Position numbers and translations under genes: made by a program. Shown here one piece after another: positions 24,204 through 32,560 of a stretch of 64,000 bases of DNA. How positions within the stretch are numbered: the stretch's first letter is position 1; each line of letters starts with the position of its first letter. A model generated the notes under the pieces. That model was not told where the DNA came from. It did not search any database and saw nothing but the letters and a program-made list of their open reading frames with translations. Origin of the DNA: Nocardia salmonicida NBRC 13393 (lineage in GTDB: Bacteria; Actinomycetota; Actinomycetes; Mycobacteriales; Mycobacteriaceae); the NCBI RefSeq assembly GCF_001613085.1, contig NZ_BDBR01000023.1, forward strand, positions 62,001 through 126,000. Reading direction: 5' to 3'.

Positions 24204-24979
24204 TGACGACCACACCGCAGCAATTGCGCCTCGACGACGGCCGCACCGTCACCTGCACCAGCCCCGCCGAAGCACGCATGCTCTGGAACGAGATGATCGC
24301 CGATGGGTACTACCGCCGAGCCGCCGCCACCCTGCGACCCGGTGACCTCGTCGTCGACGTCGGCGCCAATATCGGACTCAGCGCGATGGTGTTCGCCGAA
24401 ACGCACCCCGGCGTGCGGGTGATCGCGGCCGAACCCGCCCCCGCCACGTACGAGTGTCTGCACCGGAATATGTCGGCGCACGTGCCCGACGGTGTCGCCC
24501 TCGAGGTCGCGGTGGGTGCCGCACCCGGTGTGCTGCCGTTCACCTGGTACCCCCGAGCCACCGCGAACTCGAGCCTGTACGCCGATCGGGAGGCCGACGA
24601 CGACGCGACGAAAACCTTCCTGCGCAACAGCGGTCTGCCCGACGACGCGATCACCCTCATCACCCGCGGCCTGCACGACGGCGAGCAGATCGATGTCGAG
24701 GTCACCACGGTGTCGGCGATCCTGGCGCAGGAGGACCCCGCCGCCGAGATCGGTGTACTCAAGATCGACGTCGAACGAGCCGAATTCGATGTCCTGCTCG
24801 GCATCACCGAATCCGACTGGTCCCGGATCCGCTCCGTCGTCGCCGAGGTACACGACCACGAGGGCCGCCTCGCCGAATTCTGCGAGGTCCTCGAACTCCA
24901 CGGCCTCACCCCACGAAGTCGCCAGGATTCGTCGTTGGCAGGCACCGAACTACACGAGGTGTACGCCGTTCGGGTATGA
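24203..24979 (+). CDS. FkbM-family SAM-dependent methyltransferase
   Basis: Predicted 258-residue O-methyltransferase. The SAM-binding loop is VVDVGANIGLSAMVF near residues 49-63, followed by the acidic AAEPAPATYE and the family's KIDVERAEFDVL near residues 190-201, as in FkbM proteins. I chose the ATG at 24203 because it overlaps the NRPS stop as TGATG, a common sign of translational coupling; a longer in-frame reading to 24083 would sit inside the NRPS. Its position makes it the best candidate for tailoring the NRPS product, for example by methylating a hydroxyl or carboxyl group. The target is unknown. Family assignment is firm, role inferred. Confidence 0.88.
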   Translation: MTTTPQQLRLDDGRTVTCTSPAEARMLWNEMIADGYYRRAAATLRPGDLVVDVGANIGLSAMVFAETHPGVRVIAAEPAPATYECLHRNMSAHVPDGVALEVAVGAAPGVLPFTWYPRATANSSLYADREADDDATKTFLRNSGLPDDAITLITRGLHDGEQIDVEVTTVSAILAQEDPAAEIGVLKIDVERAEFDVLLGITESDWSRIRSVVAEVHDHEGRLAEFCEVLELHGLTPRSRQDSSLAGTELHEVYAVRV

Positions 24980-24991
24980 CCACAGGCTGAT

Positions 24992-25576
24992 TCAAGCGTC
25001 TGTTCTCGCGACAGTGGCCGCGATATCCGCGGCTCGGCGTGCCTGCTCGACAGTGACCGGTTCGTGGGTGATGAACAGCCGGTGGAACAGCGGTGCGATG
25101 GCCAGCCGGATGATCTCGGTCGCGTCGATGTCGGGCGCGACCTCGCCACGGACGATCGCCCGCCGCACGATCTGCGCCGCCTCGTCGTGACGCGCGGCAT
25201 AGAAGCCGCGCAGCGCGGCGGCGGCATCGGGGTGCTGCATGCCCGCCGCGACGAAAGCTGCTGCCACCGTGCCGGATTCGGGATCGGCGAAGCTCGCGCG
25301 CACCAGTTCGGTGAGTGCGCGCAGATCACCGACGAGGGAGCCGGTGTCCGGGATCGGCAACGACTGTTCCGCGGCGCGTTCCAGCGCGTCGGCGACCAAG
25401 CCCTCCGGGCCGCGCCAGCGCCGGTAGACGGTGGTCTTGTGGACCCCCGCTCGCTGAGCGACCGCGTCCACGGTGAGGCCCTGATAGCCCTGCTCGGCGA
25501 GTTCGGCCGTCGTCGCGTCGAGAACAGCCTCCCTGACCCGGGCACTCCGTCCGCCGGGGCGTCGTTGCGGTTCCAA
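24992..25576 (-). CDS. TetR-family transcriptional regulator
   Basis: A 194-residue repressor-type protein. The N-terminal helix-turn-helix spans about residues 14-60 (AVAQRAGVHKTTVYRRW), followed by an all-helical ligand-binding domain of the TetR_C_11 type. The start appears to be TTG at 25576, with GGGAG six bases upstream. It converges on the NRPS-FkbM genes and is divergent from the propeller gene at 25747. An inverted repeat TGTAG-N7-CTACA lies between them at 25610, a plausible binding site. It may control the propeller gene, itself, or the NRPS locus; the ligand is unknown. Confidence 0.85.
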   Translation of the reverse strand: MEPQRRPGGRSARVREAVLDATTAELAEQGYQGLTVDAVAQRAGVHKTTVYRRWRGPEGLVADALERAAEQSLPIPDTGSLVGDLRALTELVRASFADPESGTVAAAFVAAGMQHPDAAAALRGFYAARHDEAAQIVRRAIVRGEVAPDIDATEIIRLAIAPLFHRLFITHEPVTVEQARRAADIAATVARTDA

Positions 25577-25609
25577 AAACTACTCCCGTTGCGTTAGTCG
25601 GCTCGGTTT

Positions 25610-25626
25610 TGTAGGTTAAAGCTACA
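25610..25626. promoter_or_regulatory. Inverted repeat, candidate TetR operator
   Basis: TGTAG (25610-25614) and CTACA (25622-25626) are perfect inverted arms around a 7-base spacer. The repeat lies in the gap between the TetR gene (start 25576) and the divergent propeller gene (start about 25747). Position and symmetry suggest autoregulation, but no binding data are available. Confidence 0.4.
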
Positions 25627-25746
25627 TGAGTTGCGATTGGAGCATTGTTCGACCACTCGACGACTACCGCAGTGCGGTGTTCGTGGTGTCGCACGATCGG
25701 GCGTTGCGCCGTCGTTTCCGGGGAATACAGAAGGGAATTGAGGATC

Positions 25747-26592
25747 TTGGCTGAGATCGTGCAAGTGATCGCGGTGCCCGGCGCGCCTTACGGAATCACA
25801 GTCGGGCCCGATGGGGCGCTGTGGTTCACGCTGGTCGCGCAGGGCGTGATCGGACGATTCGCCGACGGGCTCGTTCGGACCTATCCGCTCGAGCAGTCCG
25901 ACGGACAACCCACGGTGATCGTGGCCGGGGCCGGTAATACCTTGTGGTTCACCGAGTTCCACGGTGGTCGACTCGGCCGCATCACCGTCGACGGTGCGGT
26001 GACGAGCCAGTCCATGGAAGGCCCCTACGGTGCGTGCGTCGGGTCGGACGGGGCACTGTGGTTCACCGAGTTGCAGGCGGGTCGGGTCGGGCGACTCGGC
26101 GCGGACGGCGCCATCACCCGGGTCGAGGTCGACGGCATGCCCTCGATGATCACACCGGGGCCCGATGGGGCCGTGTGGCTCACGGTGAACCAGGGCAACG
26201 CCATCGCCCGGATCGACAACGACCTCGCGCTCCGGGTCCACCCGCTGCCCACGCCCGCGGCCGCACCGGTCGGCATCACCGCAGGTCCCGACAAGGCACT
26301 GTGGTTCACCGAGATCGGCGCAGGTGCCATCGGCCGGATCGACCTCGACGGCACCGTCAGCGAGTTCACCCTCCCGGACACCGAGGCTCGCCCGCACGCG
26401 ATCGTGGCAGGCCGCGACGGTGCCCTGTGGTTCACCGAGTGGGCGAGCTGCCGTCTCGGCCGGATCACCACCGACGGCGAGATCACCCACCTCGACCTAC
26501 CCGGCGCCGAACCGCACGGACTCACGGTCGACGCGGCCGGAGACCTCTGGGTAGCGATGGAATCCGGTGCGCTGGTGCAGGTTTCGCCGTGA
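25747..26592 (+). CDS. Streptogramin B lyase-like seven-bladed beta-propeller
   Basis: About 281 residues built of seven repeats of the form (G/D)xLWFTExxxxxIGRI, which make a seven-bladed propeller of the virginiamycin B lyase (Vgb) family. Vgb linearises cyclic depsipeptide antibiotics by eliminating the lactone ester at threonine, without hydrolysis. Blade 6 has a histidine 14 residues before a glutamate (PHAIVA...WFTEW), reminiscent of the catalytic region, but the last blade is less like Vgb, so activity is unproven. I chose the TTG at 25747, with AAGGGA 10 bases and GAGGA 2 bases upstream; GTG at 25759 is an alternative. No signal peptide is seen, so it is probably cytoplasmic. It sits less than 1 kb from an NRPS that may make a lactone, which suggests self-protection or product turnover. 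Confidence 0.8.
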   Translation: MAEIVQVIAVPGAPYGITVGPDGALWFTLVAQGVIGRFADGLVRTYPLEQSDGQPTVIVAGAGNTLWFTEFHGGRLGRITVDGAVTSQSMEGPYGACVGSDGALWFTELQAGRVGRLGADGAITRVEVDGMPSMITPGPDGAVWLTVNQGNAIARIDNDLALRVHPLPTPAAAPVGITAGPDKALWFTEIGAGAIGRIDLDGTVSEFTLPDTEARPHAIVAGRDGALWFTEWASCRLGRITTDGEITHLDLPGAEPHGLTVDAAGDLWVAMESGALVQVSP

Positions 26593-26607
26593 CGGCGGCG
26601 TCGAAAC

Positions 26608-28275
26608 CTAGGGCGTGGTGAGCGCCTTGACCACCGCGGTGCCGAAGCCGAGGTCGTTGCTCGTCGGCATGCGGGTGTAGGTGCCGCCCGTCTGATCGGC
26701 GAGGGTCTGCAGGGTCTGGGTGCCCTGGCCGCCGATCACCACGACGTCGATGCGGATGGGTTTGCTCGAGGTGGTCGCCGCAGTGATCTGCTCGACCAGC
26801 GCGGTGCCGGTCAGCGTCGAGTCGTCGTCGGGGCCGTCGGTGATCAGCAGGATCGAGTTCGTGCGACCGGGGGAGTAACCGGCCACCGCGGCGCGGTAGG
26901 CGGCGAGCAGGCTCGGATAGGCCTGATCGGCGGTGAGCTGGCTCGGTTTCACCGCGGTGACCGCCGAGCCGACCGCGTTGCGTTGGGCGTCGGTGAGCAG
27001 ATCGGTGGCCACCTGCGCCTTGTACGGGGTGGTGCCGTCGATGTTCTTGCCGAACGTCCACAGGCCGAGCCCGAAGTCGGGCGGCATCACCTGCAGTGTC
27101 GAGGCGACGGCGGCTATCGCGTTCGACAGGCGGGTGGTCGACCCCTCCGCGGTGCCCATCGACGACGACACATCGAGCAGGACCGTGGCGTTCACGCCGA
27201 GGACCGGATTCGTCAGCGTCGACTGCACCTTCGCCAACGCCGCGCGCGCCGGATTCGCCGGTGCCGAGCCGATGGCGGGCCCGAAGCCCTCGGTGGCAAG
27301 CGCGCCCGCCTGCTCCGGTGCGCGCAGGAAGTCGATGAACCGCGACGCGATCAGATTCTGGGTCTTGTCGACCCACGGACCCGACACCAGCGCCGCGGGG
27401 TAGTCGGCCAGCGGCGCGATGCCGATCGGCCGGAACGCGGTGAGCCCGCCGGTGCCGAGCTGCTGCTGGGTCGCGGCGACCGCGTGCACCTCGTCGTCGG
27501 TGGGATTCGCGCTGATCGCCGACATGGCGGTCGTCAGATCGGCCGGTGCCTGCGCGTCGGCGGCGAGCCCGGAGATCGCGGCAACGACCTGACCGGACCC
27601 GGCGGCCTGCTCGGTCAACGGCTCGGTCCCCGAGACCGAGGAACCGATCGCCGCCGCGGCGGCGGTCGTCGCGTCACCGGCGGGCAGCGCCATCCGCAGC
27701 CCGCCCCACCCGGTCAAACCGACTTCGTCGAGCGAGCCCTGCTGCAATCGCGGCAGGTCGGCCCAGGCGATCTGGTGCTGTTCGAGCGCCTGGCGCAGGG
27801 CATCGGGCACGGCGAGGACAATCGGGCTGGTAGCGATGGAGGCGGGCGTGCCCTCGATGAGACCGGGCACCCGGACGAGTTCGACCGACCGGCTCGAGTC
27901 GGCGATCCACAGCCCCGGCTTCGGCCCGAGCGCCGGATCCCACGCCGCGACATCGGCCAGACCGGCGCCTACGGCGGTCGATGGGCGCGCCGACACTTCC
28001 ACCCGCGCGCAGTGGTCACGCACCCGCGGCTTGCTCGCGTTGTACCGTTCGGCCGCGGCGCGAACCGGACCTGCGATGGCCGGATCGACCGTGACGTCGA
28101 GCGACGCGGCCCCTTCGACGCACTCGGCAGCGGCGGCGACGTCTGTCGAATCGGCGCGATCGCTGAGTTGGAACCAGGCGAACACGGCCACGATCACCAG
28201 GACGAGAGCCGATGCCGCGATAACCGGACCCTTGCTGATACTTCGAGAACTGGTCCCGTTGCGATGCGTACCCAC
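26608..28275 (-). CDS. Membrane-anchored solute-binding / von Willebrand A domain protein
   Basis: A 555-residue protein starting at GTG 28275. A hydrophobic segment at about residues 17-35 should act as an uncleaved signal anchor with the rest outside the membrane. Residues ~45-335 resemble a periplasmic solute-binding protein. Residues ~360-555 form a VWA domain with the metal-binding DVSSSMG (MIDAS) near residue 366 and a later ITDGPDDDS. This SBP-plus-VWA arrangement is common in actinobacteria and of unknown function; metal-dependent adhesion or complex assembly is possible. It is convergent with the propeller gene, 15 bases apart, and shows no clear ribosome-binding site. Confidence 0.85.
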   Translation of the reverse strand: MGTHRNGTSSRSISKGPVIAASALVLVIVAVFAWFQLSDRADSTDVAAAAECVEGAASLDVTVDPAIAGPVRAAAERYNASKPRVRDHCARVEVSARPSTAVGAGLADVAAWDPALGPKPGLWIADSSRSVELVRVPGLIEGTPASIATSPIVLAVPDALRQALEQHQIAWADLPRLQQGSLDEVGLTGWGGLRMALPAGDATTAAAAAIGSSVSGTEPLTEQAAGSGQVVAAISGLAADAQAPADLTTAMSAISANPTDDEVHAVAATQQQLGTGGLTAFRPIGIAPLADYPAALVSGPWVDKTQNLIASRFIDFLRAPEQAGALATEGFGPAIGSAPANPARAALAKVQSTLTNPVLGVNATVLLDVSSSMGTAEGSTTRLSNAIAAVASTLQVMPPDFGLGLWTFGKNIDGTTPYKAQVATDLLTDAQRNAVGSAVTAVKPSQLTADQAYPSLLAAYRAAVAGYSPGRTNSILLITDGPDDDSTLTGTALVEQITAATTSSKPIRIDVVVIGGQGTQTLQTLADQTGGTYTRMPTSNDLGFGTAVVKALTTP

Positions 28276-28379
28276 GCGGCAAGTTTAAGGACACCACGCG
28301 ACAACACGGCACAGCGCATACCCGTCTGCATCACCCCAGGTCACGGCCTCGGTAAGAGCCCGACATGCCGAACGGACAC

Positions 28380-28409
28380 GGGGCCGGGTGTCAGGCGACA
28401 CCCGGCCCC
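28380..28409 (-). terminator. Strong hairpin terminator for the WhiB gene
   Basis: A perfect 13-base stem (28380-28392 with 28397-28409) closes a 4-base AGGC loop. It lies 6 bases beyond the WhiB stop codon. There is no long T run, as is usual for actinobacterial terminators. Confidence 0.75.
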
Positions 28410-28415
28410 GGCCGG

Positions 28416-28670
28416 TCATGGACGAATCACGCGACCACGGTCGTATTCACGACCGCCCCACACCCCCGACTGGCCGGTCTGGGCCGCGTACTCGGCGCAC
28501 CCCGCGAGCAACGGGCAACCGGCGCAGATCCGGCGGGCGTAGTCGAAGTCCTGCGACGGGTACGGAAACCACGCCTCATGGTTGGGGTCGCCGCGGCAGG
28601 CAGCGCGGTGCCACTGCCCCGAATCGGACAGGGTCAGCAGTTCGGTCAGTGCGAGGTCGGTGGTGGTCAC
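28416..28670 (-). CDS. WhiB-family iron-sulfur transcriptional regulator
   Basis: An 84-residue redox-sensing regulator. The four iron-sulfur cysteines are in place: AACRGD near residue 23, then the CAGCPLLAGC block (CxxC-x5-C) near residues 46-55, followed by the GVWGG turn and a basic tail (REYDRGRVIRP) that contacts DNA. I chose the GTG at 28670 because it overlaps the HNH gene stop as GTGA, the length matches the family, and the upstream in-frame residues are the shadow of the HNH gene. WhiB proteins bind a [4Fe-4S] cluster and usually act with the main sigma factor; this member's targets are unknown. Confidence 0.93.
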   Translation of the reverse strand: MTTTDLALTELLTLSDSGQWHRAACRGDPNHEAWFPYPSQDFDYARRICAGCPLLAGCAEYAAQTGQSGVWGGREYDRGRVIRP

Positions 28671-29221
28671 GGCGCGTACTCCTTCCAGATCCGGCGCTGC
28701 TTGCGGGCGAGCGGGTCGGGAGCCTTGGGCTCCCACAGCAGCCGCATTCCCGCCTCTTCCGGGGTGCGGTCGGCCTTGCCCGCATTGCACCGTGCGCAGC
28801 AGGCGACGAGATTGCTCCAGGTATTCGGTCCGCCCCGGCTGCGTGGGCGGATGTGGTCGACGGTGTGGGCCCAGTCGGCGCAGTAACCGCACCGGTGCTT
28901 GTCGCGACGCAGCACCCCGGCCAGCGTGGCGCGGCTGTCGTCACCGATCGGCGCCACGTGCGCCAGGTAGACGTAGCGCACCAACCGGATCGTCTCCGGC
29001 AACGCGATGACCAGATGCTGCGACCGGATCGGAAACCGCGGCGCCCGCTCGATCACGGTCTCGGCGGCGCCGCTGATCAGCAATGTCACGGCGCGGTCGG
29101 CGGTGATTTCGTCGAGGGCCTCGTAGCTGGCGTTCAGCACGAGCACCCTCGTGTGTATCCAGGTGTCGGAAGCGGGGGCCGTCGGGTCGACGGCATGACG
29201 AATCATCATGGGAATCACCAT
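28667..29221 (-). CDS. HNH endonuclease family protein
   Basis: A 184-residue protein if it starts at ATG 29221; ATG 29209, ATG 29206 and the longer ATG 29299 are alternatives, and none has a clear ribosome-binding site. The HNH nuclease core is in the C-terminal half: HRCGYC, TVDHIRPRSRGG and CCARCNAGKADR provide the two zinc-binding Cys pairs and the catalytic His. The N-terminal part (LVLNASYEALDEI) is the segment typically found before HNH in this actinobacterial family. It is translationally coupled to the WhiB gene by a GTGA overlap. DNA cleavage is likely, biological role unknown. Confidence 0.88.
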   Translation of the reverse strand: MVIPMMIRHAVDPTAPASDTWIHTRVLVLNASYEALDEITADRAVTLLISGAAETVIERAPRFPIRSQHLVIALPETIRLVRYVYLAHVAPIGDDSRATLAGVLRRDKHRCGYCADWAHTVDHIRPRSRGGPNTWSNLVACCARCNAGKADRTPEEAGMRLLWEPKAPDPLARKQRRIWKEYAP

Positions 29222-29267
29222 GTTTCGAGGAGAACGAACGTCAGGAGCAGAAAGAGGAACGGGCCGG

Positions 29268-29384
29268 TCAGGCCGCGAACAGGAGACGGCCGGAGCCATC
29301 GATACCCAGGCGCATGGCGCTGTGGGCCGAATTCGCGCGGCGATAGGTATGTTCCGAATCTTGCTGTGGCGCTTGCTGTTTCAC
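29268..29384 (-). CDS. Putative 38-residue leader peptide
   Basis: A short reading frame starting at GTG 29384 behind a strong purine-rich site (GAGAGGAGGAG, about 6 bases of spacing) and ending at TGA 29268. The product is hydrophilic, rich in Gln, Arg and Ser (begins MKQQAPQQDSEHTYRR), and resembles nothing I know. It lies just upstream of the HNH-WhiB genes on the same strand, and the HNH gene has no good ribosome-binding site, so this frame could couple translation into HNH or be a small gene of its own. Confidence 0.4.
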   Translation of the reverse strand: MKQQAPQQDSEHTYRRANSAHSAMRLGIDGSGRLLFAA

Positions 29385-29484
29385 GGCCGTCTCCTCCTCT
29401 CGATGCTGCTCGTCGGTTCCTCGCCCGATGCGAATCACCTGCGTGAAATCATGGTGGCATACCGCGTCCGAAATGTCGGCTGAT

Positions 29485-31038
29485 TTATTTTTGGTCGGCG
29501 GCGACGAGTTCGGCGCAGCGCTCGCCGACGAGCATCACGGTGATGTTGGGGTTGACCGTGGTGTGCGCGGGGAACACCGAGGCGTCGGCTACGCGCAGAC
29601 CGTCGACGCCCTTGACCCGCAGCTCGGGGTCGAGGGGACTCATCGGGTCGTCGACCGGACCCATGCGGACCGTGCCCACCGGGTGATAGACGGTGTTGTG
29701 GGTCAGGCGGACGTAGTCGGCCAGTTCGGCATCGGTCCGCACGTCCGGCCCCGGATACAGCTCACGCCGCACCCAGTCCGACAGTGGCGCTGTCGCGGCG
29801 ATCTCGCGCGCCTTGCGCAGACCGGCGATCATCACCCGCATGTCGTGGCCGTCGGGATCGGTGAAGTAGCGCGGGTCCACCTTCGGCTTGTCCCGGAAGT
29901 CGCGCGAGCGCAACCGCACGGTGCCGCGTGAGCGGGCATGGGTGACGTTCGGGGTCAGGCAGAAGGTGTTCTCGGCGGTCGGGTAGCCCTGTCGCAGCGT
30001 GTGCATGTCGAAGGGGACGCTGCCGTAGTGCATCATCAGGTCGGGCCGGTCGAGGCCGTCTTCGGTCGTGGTGAAGATGCCCGCCTCCCACCATTGGGTG
30101 GAGCTGTCCACCATCGGTCGCGTCGTCTCGAAACCGATCACGCCCTCCGGGTGGTCCTGCAGGTTCGCGCCGACACCGGGAGAGTCGACGATCACCTCGA
30201 TGCCGTTCTCGCGCAGGTGAACCGTGGGTCCGATGCCCGAGAGCATCAGCAGCTTCGGTGAGTCGATGGCGCCGGCGGAGACGATCACCTCATGGTTGGC
30301 GGTGATCCGGGTGGTGCGGCCGAACGCGTTGTCGGTGATGTCGACCCCGACGGCCCGCCCGTTCTCGATCACGATCTTCTTGGCCCAGGCGCCGGTCCGG
30401 ACGGTGAGGTTCGGCCGGTCCAGATTCGGGTGCAGGTAGCTGACCGACGACGACGATCGCGTGCCATCGGAACGGCGGTTGATCTGAAAGAAGTTGGCGC
30501 CGTTGACAACTGTGTGCCCGGAGTTGAACTCGGCGCGCGGGATACCGGCCGCCTCGCACGCGTCGAGCAAGGCCACACCGCACGGATCGTTGGGCGGCAC
30601 CGTCATGATGTTCACCGGGCCGCCGCGGCCGTGGTGCTCGCCGGGAGCGTCGTTGGTCTCGATCCGCGGATACAGCCGGTACACCGAATCGGCGCCCCAG
30701 CCGGTGGCGCCGTGCTCGCGTTCCCAGGAGTCGAGATCCTCGCGCGGAGCCCAGAACGCGATGCAGCTGTTGTGCGAGGAGCAGCCGCCGAGCACCTTGG
30801 CGCGGGCATGGCGCATGAACGAATTGCCGTTCTCCTGTGGCTCGATCGGGTAGTCCCAGTCGTAGCCCGATTCCAGCAGTTCCATCCAGCGATCGAGTCG
30901 CAGGATGGCCGGGTCGTCGACATCGGAGGGTCCCGCCTCGAGCAGACAGACGGTCACCGACGGGTCTTCCGACAGCCGCGACGCGACGGCCGCCCCCGCG
31001 GAACCGCCGCCGACAATCACGTAATCGTATGTGGTCAC
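29485..31038 (-). CDS. betA: Choline dehydrogenase, GMC flavoprotein oxidoreductase
   Basis: A 517-residue FAD enzyme of the glucose-methanol-choline family, expected to oxidise choline to betaine aldehyde. Visible features are the FAD loop YVIVGGGSAGAAVASRL at residues ~5-21, the first GMC signature at AKVLGGCSSHNS, the second at GAIDSPKLLMLSGIGP, and the C-terminal catalytic His pair region (HNTVYHPVGTVRMG, NPNITVMLVGERC). I chose the GTG at 31038 because GGAGG lies about 7 bases upstream and it overlaps the stop of the aldehyde dehydrogenase gene as GTGA. Last gene of the betT-betB-betA set. Substrate follows from that context; GMC enzymes vary widely. Confidence 0.88.
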   Translation of the reverse strand: MTTYDYVIVGGGSAGAAVASRLSEDPSVTVCLLEAGPSDVDDPAILRLDRWMELLESGYDWDYPIEPQENGNSFMRHARAKVLGGCSSHNSCIAFWAPREDLDSWEREHGATGWGADSVYRLYPRIETNDAPGEHHGRGGPVNIMTVPPNDPCGVALLDACEAAGIPRAEFNSGHTVVNGANFFQINRRSDGTRSSSSVSYLHPNLDRPNLTVRTGAWAKKIVIENGRAVGVDITDNAFGRTTRITANHEVIVSAGAIDSPKLLMLSGIGPTVHLRENGIEVIVDSPGVGANLQDHPEGVIGFETTRPMVDSSTQWWEAGIFTTTEDGLDRPDLMMHYGSVPFDMHTLRQGYPTAENTFCLTPNVTHARSRGTVRLRSRDFRDKPKVDPRYFTDPDGHDMRVMIAGLRKAREIAATAPLSDWVRRELYPGPDVRTDAELADYVRLTHNTVYHPVGTVRMGPVDDPMSPLDPELRVKGVDGLRVADASVFPAHTTVNPNITVMLVGERCAELVAADQK

Positions 31039-32549
31039 CGCTGTTCCTCCCGATCGGCGAACCAGCCGGTGACGCCCGGCCGGAGATTCTCGTAGACGTG
31101 CTTGGCCTCGCGATACTCGTGCAGCCCGGAAGGACCGAGCTCGCGGCCGACCCCCGAGCGGCCGAAACCACCCCACTCGGCCTGCGGCAGATACGGCCCG
31201 AAGTCGTTGACCCACACGGTGCCGTGCCGCAACCGGGCCGCGACGCGACGTGCGCGTGCGGCGTCACCGGACCACACCGCGCCCGCGAGACCGTACTCGG
31301 TGTCGTTGGCGATGGTGACGGCCTCGTCCTCGGTGGTGAAGGTTTCCACGGTCACGGTGGGCCCGAACGCCTCGTCGTGCACACACGCCATCGCGCGGGT
31401 GGCGCCGTCGATGACGGTCGGCAGGTAGAAATACCCGTTGTCGAGGTTGCCGGAGCCCGCGTCGCCGGTGGCGAAGGCGCCACCGGTGCGGATGACGGCA
31501 CCCTCGGCGCGGGCCTGGTCTACATAGGCGTTCACCTTGTCGCGGTGGGCCGCCGAGATCAGCGGCCCGGTCTCGGTGCCCTCGGCGAACGGCAACCCGA
31601 GCCGGATCTGCTCGGCGCGGCGCACCAACTCGTCGACGAAGCGGTCGTGCGCCGATTCCTCGATCACCAGGCGAGCGCCCGCCGAACACACTTGGCCGGA
31701 GTGCAGGAACGCGGCGTTGAGTGCATTGTCGACGCTAGCGGCGAGCCGCTCATCGGTGTCGCAGGCGTCGGCGAAGACGACATTCGGATTCTTGCCGCCC
31801 AGCTCGAGCGCTACTTTTTTGACCGTGGCGGCCGCCTCGCGCGCGATGATCTTGCCGGTGGCCAGCCCGCCGGTGAACGAGACCAGGTCGACATCGGGAT
31901 GCTCCGACAGCGGCGCACCCGCGCCGGCGCCCGCACCGAGCACCAGATTCGCTACCCCGGCGGGCACGTCGAGATCGTCGAGCACCTGCATCAACAGAAT
32001 CGCGGTGTGGGGAGTCAGCTCGGCTGGTTTGAGTACGAACGTATTGCCGGCCGCCAATGCCGGGGCGACCTTCCAGGCCGCCTGCAACAGGGGGTAGTTC
32101 CAGGGTGTGATCAATCCGCAGACACCGACCGGCTCGTAGACCACGCGGGAGTCGATGTCGGGCGTGCCCGCGTCGACGACGCGGCCCGCGTCGTCGGCGG
32201 CGAGCTTGCCGAAATACCGGAAGCAGTTGGCGATATCGGACATGTCGATATCGGACTCGTAGGGTCGCTTGCCGGTGTCGAGGGTTTCGGCGCGCGCGAA
32301 CTCGGCCCGCCTGTCGTCGATGGCGTCGGCGACGCGCAGCAGTAGGTCGCCTCGTTCGGCGGCGGTGGTCTTGCGCCACGGCCCGTCGTCGAAGGCCCGG
32401 CGGGCCGCGGCGATCGCGGCGACGGTGTCGCCTCGGTCTGCCTCTGCGACGATGCCGACGAGGGAATCGTCTGCTGGACAACGGATCTCGCGTGTCTGCC
32501 CGGACGCCGACGGTCGCCAGGAGCCGTCGATATAGAGGGTTTCGCTCAT
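31035..32549 (-). CDS. betB: Betaine aldehyde dehydrogenase
   Basis: A 504-residue NAD(P)-dependent aldehyde dehydrogenase, expected to convert betaine aldehyde to the osmoprotectant glycine betaine. The catalytic cysteine sits in HSGQVCSAG, the general-base glutamate in LELGGKNPN, and the oxyanion asparagine in PWNYPL. I chose ATG 32549 (MSETLYIDGSW) over ATG 32564 because GAAGGGA lies about 8 bases upstream and the family starts there. It begins 11 bases after the transporter gene and overlaps the dehydrogenase gene, so the three are almost certainly one transcript. Confidence 0.92.
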   Translation of the reverse strand: MSETLYIDGSWRPSASGQTREIRCPADDSLVGIVAEADRGDTVAAIAAARRAFDDGPWRKTTAAERGDLLLRVADAIDDRRAEFARAETLDTGKRPYESDIDMSDIANCFRYFGKLAADDAGRVVDAGTPDIDSRVVYEPVGVCGLITPWNYPLLQAAWKVAPALAAGNTFVLKPAELTPHTAILLMQVLDDLDVPAGVANLVLGAGAGAGAPLSEHPDVDLVSFTGGLATGKIIAREAAATVKKVALELGGKNPNVVFADACDTDERLAASVDNALNAAFLHSGQVCSAGARLVIEESAHDRFVDELVRRAEQIRLGLPFAEGTETGPLISAAHRDKVNAYVDQARAEGAVIRTGGAFATGDAGSGNLDNGYFYLPTVIDGATRAMACVHDEAFGPTVTVETFTTEDEAVTIANDTEYGLAGAVWSGDAARARRVAARLRHGTVWVNDFGPYLPQAEWGGFGRSGVGRELGPSGLHEYREAKHVYENLRPGVTGWFADREEQR

Positions 32550-32560
32550 GATGGATCCCT

